A DNA stretch of 34,536 nucleotides from CAYOWK01 sp964407665 (GCA_964407665.1 CAYOWK010000043.1:1-34536), one strand, 5' to 3'; shown: positions 1-8,502, counted from the first letter of the stretch. Notes: a model not told the origin generated them from the sequence alone. Numbers and translations are program-made.

Positions 1-2
1 CA

Positions 3-272
3 TGGTCACCCCCGGTTTGAATCACAATCCCGGGGACAGGTGTTTCAGACCGCCGCTTGTGGCCGCCCGCTCGGGCTCGTCCTTCCCCTTCGAGACGCGC
101 GCTTTCGCGCGTTCCTCAGGGTGAGGGACGCCAGCTTTCGCTGGCTCCTCAGGATGAGCCGTCGCGGACAGCCGGAGCAGTGGTCGCCGCGCCGTCCAAG
201 CGGCTGGCATTCGATGTTTCGGTGGCCACCGAACCCTCCCGCGCCAGACGCAAGGAAGAGACTACCGCAGGT
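3..272. repeat. dispersed intergenic repeat, copy 1
   Basis: This gene-free stretch matches 25078-25373 over almost its whole length. Both copies begin with GGTCAC, then a CCCC/GGGG hairpin (9-36 here), then ACAGGTGTTTCAGACCGCCG. Two tandem modules follow, each running from a GAGACGC or GGGACGC lead to TCCTCAGG[G/A]TGAG and enclosing a short hairpin: GCGCG-ctttc-GCGCG around 97-112, and CCAGC-tttc-GCTGG at 131-144. Next comes a well-conserved block (TGGTCGCCGCGCCGTCC at 181-197, GGTGGCCACCGAACCCTCCC at 221-240) and the match fades after GCAGGT near 272. Hairpin arms differ between copies while pairing is kept. I see no ORF that explains the conservation and no transposase. The module resembles short palindromic repeats common in alphaproteobacterial intergenic DNA, but I cannot name a described family with certainty. 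The stretch to 343 holds nothing further that I recognise. Confidence 0.85.
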
Positions 273-343
273 TTCAGGGTGTGGGATGAAACAGGTTGGG
301 ACCAGCATATTTCTGGCGGTAGCCGGAGACGCCCGCGCAAGAC

Positions 344-2404
344 TCAGGGCGTCGCAGTTGTCGCCGGGACGGACGTCTGTCCTTCCACTTGAGACGCTCC
401 CAGGACAGATGCCAGGAACGCCTCGACCTCGACAAGGTAGGTCTTGCGGTCGGCGTCCTCGAAGCCATGGCCGGCCGTTTCGAAGGTCAGCACCTTTGGC
501 GGACGTCCCGCCTTCGTGAGGGCTTTCTGCATCAGCTCCATCTGCTCGAACGGAACATTGTCGTCCTGCTTGCCATGGATCAGGAAAACTGGCGCGGTGA
601 TGGCTGCTGCGAGGGTCGTCGGCGAATAGGCCTTCATCTCGGCCCGGTCGGCCTTGTCGTTCGGATCGCCGAGCAGCTTCACCCAGTAGCGGTAGGCTTC
701 GGAATCAGCGCCATCTTCCCGCCGATCATAGCGGATCTGCTCATGGATGTCGGAGACGCCCGACGCCGAGATCGCACACCGGTAGAGTTCGGGCGATGTC
801 GCCACACCCATCAGCGCGGCGTAGCCGCCGTAGGACGCGCCCACGATGCACATGCGGGCCGGATCGACCATGCCCTGCGCGATGACGGCGCGCACGCCGT
901 CGTCGATATCGGTCTGCATGGCGCGACCCCATTGCCGGTTTCCCGCCTCCTCGAAGGCTTTTCCGAAGCCTGAAGATCCGCGAAAATTCGGCTGGAAAAC
1001 TGCATAGCCGCGCGAGGCCAGGAACTGGACCTGATCGTCGAACAGAAGGTAGTCGCGAACGGCGGGACCTCCATGCGGCATGACCACGAGCGGCGGCGGC
1101 GGCGCGCCCTCGACCTTTGCCGGCAGGGTGAGGTAGCCGCGCATCTTCAGACCATCGCGCGCGGCATACTCGACGACGCGAGCGGGCTGCATGCGCTTTC
1201 TGTCGAGCTCGGGAAGCACGCTGCCGACATGCGTGCTATAGGTCCGGTTGAGATCATAGACGTGGTAGGAGCCTGGGTCGCCGGGGCCGGAGACAAACAG
1301 CGCCCAGACTGAATTGTCGTCGCTGCGGTCGATCGGGAACAGGCTGGCGCCGTCGCCAAAATAGACGCCGAGTGCATCCAGATGGCGCTTCGCCTCGCTA
1401 TCGACGAGGTCGAGCACAAGGCTGTCCTTCCAGTAGACGGACCCCGCATACGCCTTCGTTTCGGCGGAGAACATCGCCGTGAGGACATCGGCGCCCGGTA
1501 TGGAAAAGACGGTTTCGCCGAAAGTCTCCGTCTCTGAATCGTAGAGATGGATGCCGTACGTATCGGCGCCAGCCGGACGCGCCCGAACGTAGTATTGGGA
1601 GGGCTCCGGCCCCGGCGCGAGCGGCCAGAAGTCGGTGTCGTCGTCGCGCTTGCGATCACGGTCGACCCGGAAGCTGTAGACCTTCTTCCACTTGATCTTC
1701 CCGGCCACGGTGGTCTCAGGCGCATAGACGCGGACCACTGTTCCGCGCCAGTTCGATTCCAGTCGAAAGGCCGGCTTGCCCTCGCCGTCAACGAACCATG
1801 CGAACGTATCGGGCGTGCCCTGCGCGATCACATCATAGGCGCCGGTGTAGATGCCGACCTGCACGAGGTCGAGATCGCGGCGGATCCGGATCGGCATGAG
1901 GACCTTGGTCCGGTCACCCGGCTTGAAGCCGACGATCTCGCCGAAGCCGAGATTGTCCCGCAGCGCCTTCTTGTCGTTCGCGAAGAATACGAGCGGATCC
2001 TTGAGATCGCGCCCAATGGCGACTGTCCGCATCGACTGGCCGAAATACAGCGTGCTGCCATTGCGGCGGAAACCAAAACCGGCGCTGGACGTGAAGAGGA
2101 TGCGGTCGTCCGTCGCCCATTCAAGCCAGACGACATTCGGAACGACCATGCCAACCGCCTGGGCGCTTTCCTCCCGCAAGTCGCGGACGACCAGAACGTA
2201 GACGTCCTTTTCGTCACGCCGGACTTCTGCGAGGTAGCGGCCGCTGGGCGAGAGGTCGACCATCTCGACCGTCGGTCCGGAGTAGAAGGTCTCCGGCGCG
2301 ATCAGGGCAGCCGGATTCGCCTCGTCCGCGGATGCGCCGAAACCGGCGATGCTCATCGCCGCCCACGCCAGAAGAATCCGGAAAACAGTCCCCAGGCCCA
2401 TCAT
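344..2404 (-). CDS. exported S9 family prolyl oligopeptidase-like peptidase
   Basis: A serine peptidase of the S9 family (acylaminoacyl-peptidase/DPP-like), likely cleaving short peptides in the periplasm. The N-terminus is a signal peptide with hydrophobic core ILLAWAAMSIAGFGASA. A long beta-rich region resembling a propeller fills about residues 35-415, followed by an alpha/beta hydrolase domain. The catalytic triad is visible as Ser524 in GASYGG, Asp614 in GKQDDNVPF and His646 in ETAGHGF; the HGGP motif before the domain fits the oxyanion loop. About 686 aa is normal for the family. Two adjacent ATG codons (2404 and 2401) follow an AGGGGGA ribosome site; a GTG at 2419 is the upstream alternative. 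The last 20 or so residues, after the final helix, are low-complexity (QTSVPATTATP), and the DNA there resembles the neighbouring repeat. Substrate is not predictable. Confidence 0.93.
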   Translation of the reverse strand: MMGLGTVFRILLAWAAMSIAGFGASADEANPAALIAPETFYSGPTVEMVDLSPSGRYLAEVRRDEKDVYVLVVRDLREESAQAVGMVVPNVVWLEWATDDRILFTSSAGFGFRRNGSTLYFGQSMRTVAIGRDLKDPLVFFANDKKALRDNLGFGEIVGFKPGDRTKVLMPIRIRRDLDLVQVGIYTGAYDVIAQGTPDTFAWFVDGEGKPAFRLESNWRGTVVRVYAPETTVAGKIKWKKVYSFRVDRDRKRDDDTDFWPLAPGPEPSQYYVRARPAGADTYGIHLYDSETETFGETVFSIPGADVLTAMFSAETKAYAGSVYWKDSLVLDLVDSEAKRHLDALGVYFGDGASLFPIDRSDDNSVWALFVSGPGDPGSYHVYDLNRTYSTHVGSVLPELDRKRMQPARVVEYAARDGLKMRGYLTLPAKVEGAPPPPLVVMPHGGPAVRDYLLFDDQVQFLASRGYAVFQPNFRGSSGFGKAFEEAGNRQWGRAMQTDIDDGVRAVIAQGMVDPARMCIVGASYGGYAALMGVATSPELYRCAISASGVSDIHEQIRYDRREDGADSEAYRYWVKLLGDPNDKADRAEMKAYSPTTLAAAITAPVFLIHGKQDDNVPFEQMELMQKALTKAGRPPKVLTFETAGHGFEDADRKTYLVEVEAFLASVLGASQVEGQTSVPATTATP

Positions 2405-2473
2405 GCGTCCCCCTAGCACGGGCTGAACGTGCGGCGGCGGCTGCGCTACGTCAAGCTCTCCGGAGGGACGCCG

Positions 2474-2902
2474 CTACCCGTTGCGTTCGGGCGCCACGCA
2501 CGCGGCGCCTTCGAACGAGATCTGTTCGACGCGTCTGGCGGTGGACAGGATGAAGCGGGTTTCGCAGCTGGACTGGAAGGACTGCGGAGGCTCCCAGACC
2601 GGGAAGGTCTCGGAGATGGTTTCGGTGCGCTGCTTGCCGTTCGAATCCGTGACGGTGCGGGTGACCTGCCGGGTCTCGTCCCGGTAGTAGCCCCCTGTCT
2701 CCTGCCGGACCGACTTTTCGTATGACCAGAGTTCGCGCCCGTCGGACAGGGTCGCCTTCGCGTCCGGCGCGCCCCATTCGATCAGGAGGTCGTCGCCCGT
2801 GCGGCCCTGCCACATCGAGATCTGCTGGCGATAGCCTTCGGTGGTCTCGCAGGCGGCGAGCGCCAGCAGGGCGGCGGCGAGAGCAAGTCTGCGGATCGGC
2901 AT
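2474..2902 (-). CDS. small outer-membrane-type lipoprotein, function unknown
   Basis: A 142-aa predicted lipoprotein. The start at 2902 is chosen because AGGA lies 8 bases upstream; an in-frame ATG at 2911 is the alternative. The signal sequence MPIRRLALAAALLALAAC ends in a lipobox with acylated Cys18. The mature part has a motif around residues 29-60 (WQGRTGDDLLIEWGAPD, then LSDGRELWSYE) of the kind seen in small BamE/SmpA-like lipoproteins, where a short helix precedes a strand ending in W/Y-S-Y. It continues with a charged stretch (ETRQVTRTVTDSNGKQRTE) and two cysteines (in SSCETRF and AACVAP) that could pair in the periplasm. It lies 70 bases downstream of the S9 peptidase start on the same strand and may be transcribed separately. 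The BamE-like fold is only a suggestion. Confidence 0.75.
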   Translation of the reverse strand: MPIRRLALAAALLALAACETTEGYRQQISMWQGRTGDDLLIEWGAPDAKATLSDGRELWSYEKSVRQETGGYYRDETRQVTRTVTDSNGKQRTETISETFPVWEPPQSFQSSCETRFILSTARRVEQISFEGAACVAPERNG

Positions 2903-2969
2903 GGCGGTCATCCTGCTATCTGGCGAGAGTTTTCCGCTGCGCGCCTGAACGGGCGCTGAACCACTGCGA

Positions 2970-3956
2970 TCAGAGCATCGCCGGCAGGACGCGGTCCGGC
3001 GGGCGGTGGCCGTCGGCGAACGTCTTGATGTTGATGATCACCTTCTCGCCCATGTCGATCCGGCCTTCCTGCGTGGCGGAGCTCATGTGCGGGAGCAGAA
3101 CCACGTTGCGCAGCGCGCGCAGCTTGGGGTTGGCGGCAGGCTCGTTCTCGAACACGTCGAGGCCGGCGCCGGCCAGCTCGCCGTTTTCCAGCGCGCGGAT
3201 CATGGCGCTCTCGTCGATGACCTCGCCGCGGGCGGTGTTCACGATGTAGGCCTCGGGCTTCATCAGCTTGAGGCGGCGCGCGCTCAGCAGGTGGAAGGTG
3301 GCGGGCGTGTGCGGGCAGTTGACCGAGACGATGTCCATCCGGGCCAGCATCTGGTCGAGGCTGTCCCAGTAGGTCGCCTCCAGGCTCTCGGAGATCGAGG
3401 CATGGACGGGCTTGCGGTTATGGTAGTGGATCTGGAGGCCGAACGCCTTGGCGCGGCGCGCGATCGCCGTGCCGATGCGGCCCATGCCGATGATGCCGAG
3501 GCGCTTGCCGTACATGCGGCGGCCCAGCATCCAGGTCGGCGACCAGCCGGTGAAGGTTCCGGCGCGCATGACGTCGACGCCCTCGACGATCCGGCGCGGC
3601 ACGGCCAGCATCAGGGCCATCGCCATGTCGGCGGTGTCTTCGGTCAGGACGCCGGGCGTGTTGGTCACGGTGATGCCGCGCTGGACGGCGGAGCGGACAT
3701 CGATGTTGTCCATGCCGACCCCGAACTGGGCGATAAGACGGAGCCTGTCGCCGGCGCGGGCGAGGACCCGGCCGTCGATCCGGTCGGTGACGGTGGGCAC
3801 CAGCACGTCGCAGCGGCCGGCCGCATCGGCGAGCTGCTCGACCGTCATCGGCTTGTCGGAAGCGTTGAGTTCGACGTCGAACAGTTCGCTCATCCGCGTC
3901 TCGACGGGCTCGGGGAGCCGGCGGGTGACGATGACCTTGACCTTGGTCCGGGGCAT
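2970..3956 (-). CDS. D-isomer-specific 2-hydroxyacid dehydrogenase (glyoxylate/hydroxypyruvate reductase-like)
   Basis: An NAD(P)-dependent D-2-hydroxyacid dehydrogenase of 328 aa, probably reducing glyoxylate or hydroxypyruvate. The Rossmann motif IIGMGRIGTAIARRAKAFG lies at about 155-173. The catalytic residues are Arg243 in NTARGE, Glu272 in VFENEP and His290 in LLPHMSSAT. The substrate-loop motif QFGVGMDNID is at 77-86. The start at 3956 is preceded by AAAGGA at good spacing; the open frame extends 63 codons further upstream without a ribosome site and is not used here. It is divergent from the SH3-domain gene across about 270 bases. In many alphaproteobacteria this dehydrogenase sits beside the same SH3-domain protein, so the pairing looks old rather than accidental. 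Exact substrate is inferred from family resemblance. Confidence 0.92.
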   Translation of the reverse strand: MPRTKVKVIVTRRLPEPVETRMSELFDVELNASDKPMTVEQLADAAGRCDVLVPTVTDRIDGRVLARAGDRLRLIAQFGVGMDNIDVRSAVQRGITVTNTPGVLTEDTADMAMALMLAVPRRIVEGVDVMRAGTFTGWSPTWMLGRRMYGKRLGIIGMGRIGTAIARRAKAFGLQIHYHNRKPVHASISESLEATYWDSLDQMLARMDIVSVNCPHTPATFHLLSARRLKLMKPEAYIVNTARGEVIDESAMIRALENGELAGAGLDVFENEPAANPKLRALRNVVLLPHMSSATQEGRIDMGEKVIINIKTFADGHRPPDRVLPAML

Positions 3957-4223
3957 GAACGTTCCTTTTCGAGAGGGCGTGCAGCAGCCCCCTTCTGTCT
4001 CGCGTCTGTGCAGGCTTGGCGGCGTCCGCCGGCGGCTGGCCGGCCTGAGGATGACGATTCCCCTGCAAGGGTCATCTAGCAAAGCCTGTCCGCCCGGCCA
4101 ACCGCAACCACAGGGCGGCAGGCGACAGAATTGCGATCCGGGCAATTTTTACCGCGCACTTAAGGCCGCCTTCACCAGAAGATGGTCTTGAAAAGGGAGT
4201 TTTCAGGCGAGGAGAACCCCGTC

Positions 4224-4808
4224 TTGCTCCCATTGCGCAAAACGCTGACTGTCCTGTCCCTGGCCGCCGCGCTCGCGCCCGGCGCACTGATCTCCGGCGG
4301 TCTGGCGCCCGCCGCCGCACAGGAACTTGCTTCCGGCAGCTTCCAGGCGTTTTCGCCGTCGGGCGAGCCCCCCCGGATTAGCAATTTTTCCGGTCTGCCG
4401 GTGCCGCGGTTTTCCAGTCTCAAGGCCGCCGAGGTCAACGGCCGCGCCGGCCCGTCTGCGGATTATCCCGTCGAGTGGAGCTATCGCCGGGCCGGGCTGC
4501 CGGTCGTGATCGTGCGCGAAAGCGGCGACTGGCGGAAGATCCGCGACCCGATGGGCGACGAAGTCTGGGTGCACCGCAGCATGCTGGGGGCCGCCCGGAC
4601 GGCGATTACCACCCAGTCCGGCGTTGTGCGGCGCGATCCCGAGGGACGCGCGCCCGTTCTGGCAAGTTTTGGGGCTGGGGCGGTCGTGTCGCTGTCGGAT
4701 TGTAACGAGGACTGGTGCCAGGTCGAGGCGTCCGGGCACAAGGGGTGGGTGTCCCGCCGGCTCCTCTGGGGGTCGGAAGACCTGTCGGACGTGACGGCGA
4801 CGCGCTGA
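4224..4808 (+). CDS. exported SH3-domain protein
   Basis: A periplasmic protein carrying two bacterial SH3-like segments. From a TTG start at 4224 the product begins with a clean signal peptide (LPLRKTLTVLSLAAALAP, cleavage near APAAAQ). GGCGAGGAG lies 8 bases before that TTG. An ATG at 4182 is in frame but has no spaced ribosome site and would add a charged 14-residue leader. The first SH3 repeat contains VNGRAGPSADYPVEWSY, followed by GDWRKIRDPMGDEVWVHRSM. The second contains LSDCNEDWCQVEASGHKGWV, whose two cysteines could form a disulfide. Such domains usually bind peptidoglycan or cell-wall ligands, but the role of this family (about 190-210 aa, common in alphaproteobacteria) is not established. 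Transcription probably starts in the 3957-4181 divergent region. Confidence 0.88.
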   Translation: MLPLRKTLTVLSLAAALAPGALISGGLAPAAAQELASGSFQAFSPSGEPPRISNFSGLPVPRFSSLKAAEVNGRAGPSADYPVEWSYRRAGLPVVIVRESGDWRKIRDPMGDEVWVHRSMLGAARTAITTQSGVVRRDPEGRAPVLASFGAGAVVSLSDCNEDWCQVEASGHKGWVSRRLLWGSEDLSDVTATR

Positions 4809-4883
4809 GCGGGGCGGGGTCGCAAGGCTTGAGCCCGCCCTCCCCCGGTGATAACGGCCCTGTCTCTTCGCCCAGGAGGCACC

Positions 4884-5417
4884 ATGACGCCGGAATCGCC
4901 GCACGCCCTGCACACGCCCCAGTCGTCATACAGCTATGACGAGCTGCTGAAGAGCAGCCGCGGCGAGCTGTTTGGCCCCGGAAACGCCCAGCTGCCGGCC
5001 CCGCCGATGCTGATGCTGGACCGGATCACCCAGATCGACCTCGATGGCGGCGCCTCCAAGCGCGGCAAGATCGTCGCAGAGCTCGATGTCCGCGACGATC
5101 TGTGGTTCTTCCAGTGCCATTTTCCGGGCGATCCGGTCATGCCGGGCTGCCTCGGGCTCGACGCCATGTGGCAGCTGGTCGGATTCTGGCTGGGCTGGTC
5201 CGGTTCTCCGGGCCGCGGTCGCGCGTTGGGCGTAGGCGAGGTCAAATTCACCGGTCAGGTCGTTCCGACCGCCAAAGTCGTGCGCTATGAGATCGACATT
5301 CGCCGTGCGATCCGTTCGAAGCTCGTTATGGGCATCGCCGACGGAGCGGTGTATGTTGATAACGAGAGGATTTATCAGGCGGGCGACCTGAAGGTAGGGT
5401 TGTTCGTTCCCACCTGA
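4884..5417 (+). CDS. fabA: 3-hydroxydecanoyl-ACP dehydratase/isomerase FabA
   Basis: The bifunctional dehydratase/isomerase that introduces the cis double bond at the C10 stage of anaerobic unsaturated fatty-acid synthesis, acting in the cytosol on acyl-ACP. The 177-aa product has the hot-dog fold signature CHFPGDPVMPGCLGLDAMWQ, with catalytic His79 and Asp93 on the expected spacing. LPAPPMLMLDRI near 38-49 is also typical. The start at 4884 is set by AGGAGG at 4874-4879; an upstream in-frame ATG at 4848 lacks such a site. fabB follows after 68 bases, the usual FabA-FabB pairing. Alphaproteobacteria often have irr upstream of this pair; here the upstream neighbour is the SH3-domain gene. Confidence 0.97.
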   Translation: MTPESPHALHTPQSSYSYDELLKSSRGELFGPGNAQLPAPPMLMLDRITQIDLDGGASKRGKIVAELDVRDDLWFFQCHFPGDPVMPGCLGLDAMWQLVGFWLGWSGSPGRGRALGVGEVKFTGQVVPTAKVVRYEIDIRRAIRSKLVMGIADGAVYVDNERIYQAGDLKVGLFVPT

Positions 5418-5485
5418 CCGAAGGTGGGCGTTTTTGGCGGATGCGCCGCCGCATGGCGCACCGCGCACAGGGAGTAACGATCGAC

Positions 5486-6721
5486 ATGCATACGCCTGGC
5501 CTCCGCAGGGTCGTGATCACCGGAATGGGGATTGTCTCGTCGATCGGGGATTCGGTCCGGGAAGTCACCGACAGTCTCAAGAACGGCGTGTCAGGGATCA
5601 CGTTCTCGCAGGATTACGCCGACAAGGGCTTCAAGAGCCAGGTTTACGGCAAGCCCAAGGTCATTCCGGCAGAGCACATCGACAAGCGCGCCATGCGCTT
5701 CATGGGCGACGGCGCCGCGTACTGCCACCTGGCGATGACGCAGGCGATCGCGGATGCCGGCCTTGAGGAAACGACGGTCTCGAACCCCCGCACCGGCCTG
5801 ATCGTCGGCACGGGCGGCCCGTCAACCAGCGCGATCGTGGCTGCGGCGGACTCCACGCGCGAGAAGGGCTCGCCCCGCCGGATCGGTCCTTTTGCAGTGC
5901 CCAAGGCGATGTCGTCGACCGCTTCTGCGACGCTCTCCACCCTCTTCCGCGTCCTCGGCGTCAACTACTCGATCTCGTCGGCCTGCACGACGTCGCTGCA
6001 CTGCATCGGCGCGGCCGCCGAGCAGATCCAGTGGGGCAAGCAGGACGTCATGTTTGCCGGCGGCGGCGAGGAACTCGACTGGACGCTGTCCAACCTGTTC
6101 GACGCAATGGGCGCCATGTCCTCGAAGTACAACGCCGAGCCGCACCGGGCCTCGCGCGCCTATGACGCCGGCCGCGACGGGTTCGTGATTGCCGGCGGCG
6201 GCGGCATCGTGGTGCTCGAGGAATATGAGCACGCGAAGAAACGCGGCGCGACCATTTATGGCGAGATCGTCGGCTATGGCGCGACCTCGGACGGCTTCGA
6301 CATGGTGGCGCCGTCCGGCGAGGGCGCGGTGCGCGCGATGAAGCTGGCGCTGCAGGGTATTGGCCGGGCGCCGGACTATCTGAACCCCCATGCGACGTCG
6401 ACGCCGGTGGGCGACGTCAAGGAGCTGGAGGCTGTGCGCGAAGTGTTCGGCCAGTCCGCCGCAGACCAGCCGATGATCTCCGCGACCAAGTCGATGACCG
6501 GGCACTGCCTGGGCGGCGCAGGCGTGCAGGAGCTGATCTACAGCCTGCTGATGATGAAGGAGCGCTTCGTGGCGCCGTCCATCAACATCGATAACCTCGA
6601 TCCGCTGGCCTATGGCGTGAACATCATCCGAGAGGCCCGCGAGGCCGTGATCAACCTGATCATGTCGAACTCGTTCGGCTTTGGCGGCACCAACGGTTCG
6701 ATCGCCGTCGCGCGGGTCTAA
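5486..6721 (+). CDS. fabB: beta-ketoacyl-ACP synthase I FabB
   Basis: The condensing enzyme that elongates unsaturated acyl-ACPs, acting with FabA. The 411-aa product shows the thiolase-fold active site: Cys167 in SSACTTSLHC, His302 in NPHATSTPVGD, Lys335 in SATKSMTGH and His340. The C-terminal NSFGFGGTNGS loop is intact. The start at 5486 (MHTPGLRRVVITG) aligns with the family N-terminus and follows a GGAG; the frame is open to an earlier ATG at 5441 that would add 15 unlikely residues. It is probably co-transcribed with fabA. The stop lies only 4 bases from the stop of the convergent gene at 6726, leaving no room for a separate terminator. Confidence 0.97.
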   Translation: MHTPGLRRVVITGMGIVSSIGDSVREVTDSLKNGVSGITFSQDYADKGFKSQVYGKPKVIPAEHIDKRAMRFMGDGAAYCHLAMTQAIADAGLEETTVSNPRTGLIVGTGGPSTSAIVAAADSTREKGSPRRIGPFAVPKAMSSTASATLSTLFRVLGVNYSISSACTTSLHCIGAAAEQIQWGKQDVMFAGGGEELDWTLSNLFDAMGAMSSKYNAEPHRASRAYDAGRDGFVIAGGGGIVVLEEYEHAKKRGATIYGEIVGYGATSDGFDMVAPSGEGAVRAMKLALQGIGRAPDYLNPHATSTPVGDVKELEAVREVFGQSAADQPMISATKSMTGHCLGGAGVQELIYSLLMMKERFVAPSINIDNLDPLAYGVNIIREAREAVINLIMSNSFGFGGTNGSIAVARV

Positions 6722-6725
6722 TCGC

Positions 6726-7307
6726 TCAGAAACCGTCGCCAGAGAGCGGCGGGGCGCTCTGCGCTGCTGCGTCCGGGATGAACTTCACGTTGGTGTGGAA
6801 TCGGGCCTTGCCGTCCGCCCCGACCCGCATGTCCGTTGTGTTGATGAAGACGCCGACGGGAGCGTAGCTGCGCAGCTCGCGGCCCGCGAGACCGACCTCG
6901 CAGCCGGTGGCGACGACGGTCACCCGGCCGGATTGCGCACCGCGCATCAGGGCTTCCTGCAGCCCGCCCAGCGCCGCCTGGTTCAGGATCTCGAAGATGT
7001 ATTCCGTGGTGGCGTTTACGCCCATCGCGCCCGTCGTGAACTGGTTCTGCAGGACAGAGACCCCTTCGCTCAAGGCTGGCTGGAAGACGACGTCGATCTG
7101 CACCTGGATGGTCACGCCGGTCTGGGCGTCGTCGGCGGCAAAGCCGTTGTAGCCCGGTTCGCTCCAGGTCTGGCCGGGGGCGTTCTGCCTCGGTACGTTC
7201 TGCGCCACGGCGGGCGCGGCGAGGCAGACGACGCCCAGGGTCAGGGCGGATGCGGTTATCAGGCGGCTGCCGCGGCCGGCGCCGGGCCGGGCTGGATTGG
7301 GGTTCAT
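6726..7307 (-). CDS. exported protein of unknown function
   Basis: I do not recognise this 193-aa protein. It starts at 7307 with GGAG seven bases upstream and has a signal peptide with an arginine-containing n-region, hydrophobic core LITASALTLGVVCLAAPAVA and likely cleavage after AVAQ at residue 36. The mature protein has a beta-rich region (GVTIQVQIDVVFQPALS) and a helical central part (TTEYIFEILNQAALGGLQEA), then VTVVATGCEVGLAGRELRSY with a single cysteine, and a C-terminal strand region (GKARFHTNVKFIPD). The plain T/V/I alternation could suit an extracytoplasmic beta-sandwich. It follows the esterase gene on the same strand after 124 bases and converges tightly on fabB. Confidence 0.75.
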   Translation of the reverse strand: MNPNPARPGAGRGSRLITASALTLGVVCLAAPAVAQNVPRQNAPGQTWSEPGYNGFAADDAQTGVTIQVQIDVVFQPALSEGVSVLQNQFTTGAMGVNATTEYIFEILNQAALGGLQEALMRGAQSGRVTVVATGCEVGLAGRELRSYAPVGVFINTTDMRVGADGKARFHTNVKFIPDAAAQSAPPLSGDGF

Positions 7308-7431
7308 TCGGTATCTCCGTCCGGGCGATGATCGCTCCCCGGAAGACACCCTGCCCAGCGCTCGTGTCGGGCCGATGCCGGATCGGTGCGACTTCGTCGC
7401 AAAATGTCTCAGCGTGTGACGAGCCGGACGA

Positions 7432-8502
7432 TCAGACGTGCTGGAGGAAGAAGCGCGCCATTTCGCGGCTGGCGTCCGGGCCGCGCGGATCGGTGTAACT
7501 GCCCGCGGCGCTGCCGCCGGACCAGACGTGGCCGCCGCCATGGACGCGCCAGTCCTCGACCAGGGCCATGCCCTTGCTGTCGGTGTAGACGGTCCGGGTG
7601 TAGTTCGATCCGCCGTCCGACGTGCCCTTTTCGGTGACCGCCGTCAGGTCGACGCCGGCGCGGGCGTAGGCCACGACCTGGTCAGCGTTGACCGGCGCGA
7701 CAGTAGAATCGCTATCGCCATGGAAGACGATGGTGCGCACCGGACGGTCCAGCGTCGCCTTCGGCGCAGAGGAGCGCGCGCCCTGCCGCATCGCGGACAT
7801 GGCGGAGGAAATGTCCTGAGCCGAGCCATGGACCAGGCCCGAATGGACGCCGATGGCCGAGAAGAGATCAGGGTAGGCGCCGCCCATGATGGCGGCGGCG
7901 GCGCCGCCCGCCGACAGGCCGGCGACGTAAACGCGGGCCGGATCGACGTTGTGGGCGGCGATGATCTCGCGCGTCAGTCCGGCGATGATGGCGGGTTCGC
8001 CCGAGTCACGGCGCTGGTCTTCCGGCCTGAACCAGTTCCAGCACCGGGTGGAGTTGGCCGACGAGACCTGACCCGGGTACGCGACGAGAAAGCCGAGTTC
8101 CTCGGCGACGTCGTTCATCCGGGTGCCAGTCGCGAAATCATCGGCTGACTGCGTGCAGCCATGCAGCATGACGATCAGTGCGGGACGGACGCCAGCCTCA
8201 CGTTTTTTCGGAATATAGAGCCTGTAGGGGCGGGTTCCCGCTGCGCAGGAGTAGGAGCGCTCGACGAACTCTGCTGTCGCCGGCGTACGCGGCTTTGCCG
8301 CTGCAGCAGGCCGTGTCAGCGCCTTCACGGCCTGCCCGAGGCCAGGGAATTTCGCCTTGCCGGCAGGCGCTGGCGATTCCGCTTTGATGAACGGCGCGCC
8401 CAGAGACATGACGCCGGCCCGCAGTATGGCTGTGGCTTCCTCGAGACGCCCTTCGCGCGTCAGGCGAGTGGCCTCAAGTATGTGCGGCGGCGTTTTTTTC
8501 AT
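7432..8502 (-). CDS. PHB depolymerase-family esterase (short-chain PHA depolymerase type 1-like)
   Basis: An alpha/beta hydrolase of the esterase/PHB-depolymerase family, 356 aa. The oxyanion motif LHGCTQSADDFA begins near residue 113. The nucleophile is Ser197 in VAGLSAGGAA, and an aspartate (FHGDSDSTVAP) and a histidine (HGGGHVWSGGS) complete the triad. The N-terminus (MKKTPPHILEATRLTREGRL) is the short helical leader commonly seen in this family. It is not a signal peptide, so the enzyme is probably cytosolic, unlike true secreted depolymerases. The linker at about 40-78 is rich in Ala, Pro and Lys. The start is clear from family alignment although the ribosome site is weak. No phaC or phasin gene is in view, so action on PHB is not supported by context; a general carboxylesterase role is equally possible. 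Confidence 0.9.
   Translation of the reverse strand: MKKTPPHILEATRLTREGRLEEATAILRAGVMSLGAPFIKAESPAPAGKAKFPGLGQAVKALTRPAAAAKPRTPATAEFVERSYSCAAGTRPYRLYIPKKREAGVRPALIVMLHGCTQSADDFATGTRMNDVAEELGFLVAYPGQVSSANSTRCWNWFRPEDQRRDSGEPAIIAGLTREIIAAHNVDPARVYVAGLSAGGAAAAIMGGAYPDLFSAIGVHSGLVHGSAQDISSAMSAMRQGARSSAPKATLDRPVRTIVFHGDSDSTVAPVNADQVVAYARAGVDLTAVTEKGTSDGGSNYTRTVYTDSKGMALVEDWRVHGGGHVWSGGSAAGSYTDPRGPDASREMARFFLQHV

Noticed and set aside
8..40. tRNA T-arm-like sequence GGTTTGAATC within the first repeat
   Set aside because: No acceptor, anticodon or D-arm can be built around it, and the second repeat copy replaces it with a shorter loop.
8430..8460. CTCGAGACGCCCTTCGCGCG resembling a repeat module
   Set aside because: It lies in the conserved N-terminal helix of the esterase and lacks the TCCTCAGG end; the likeness is chance from codons for Glu-Arg-rich sequence.
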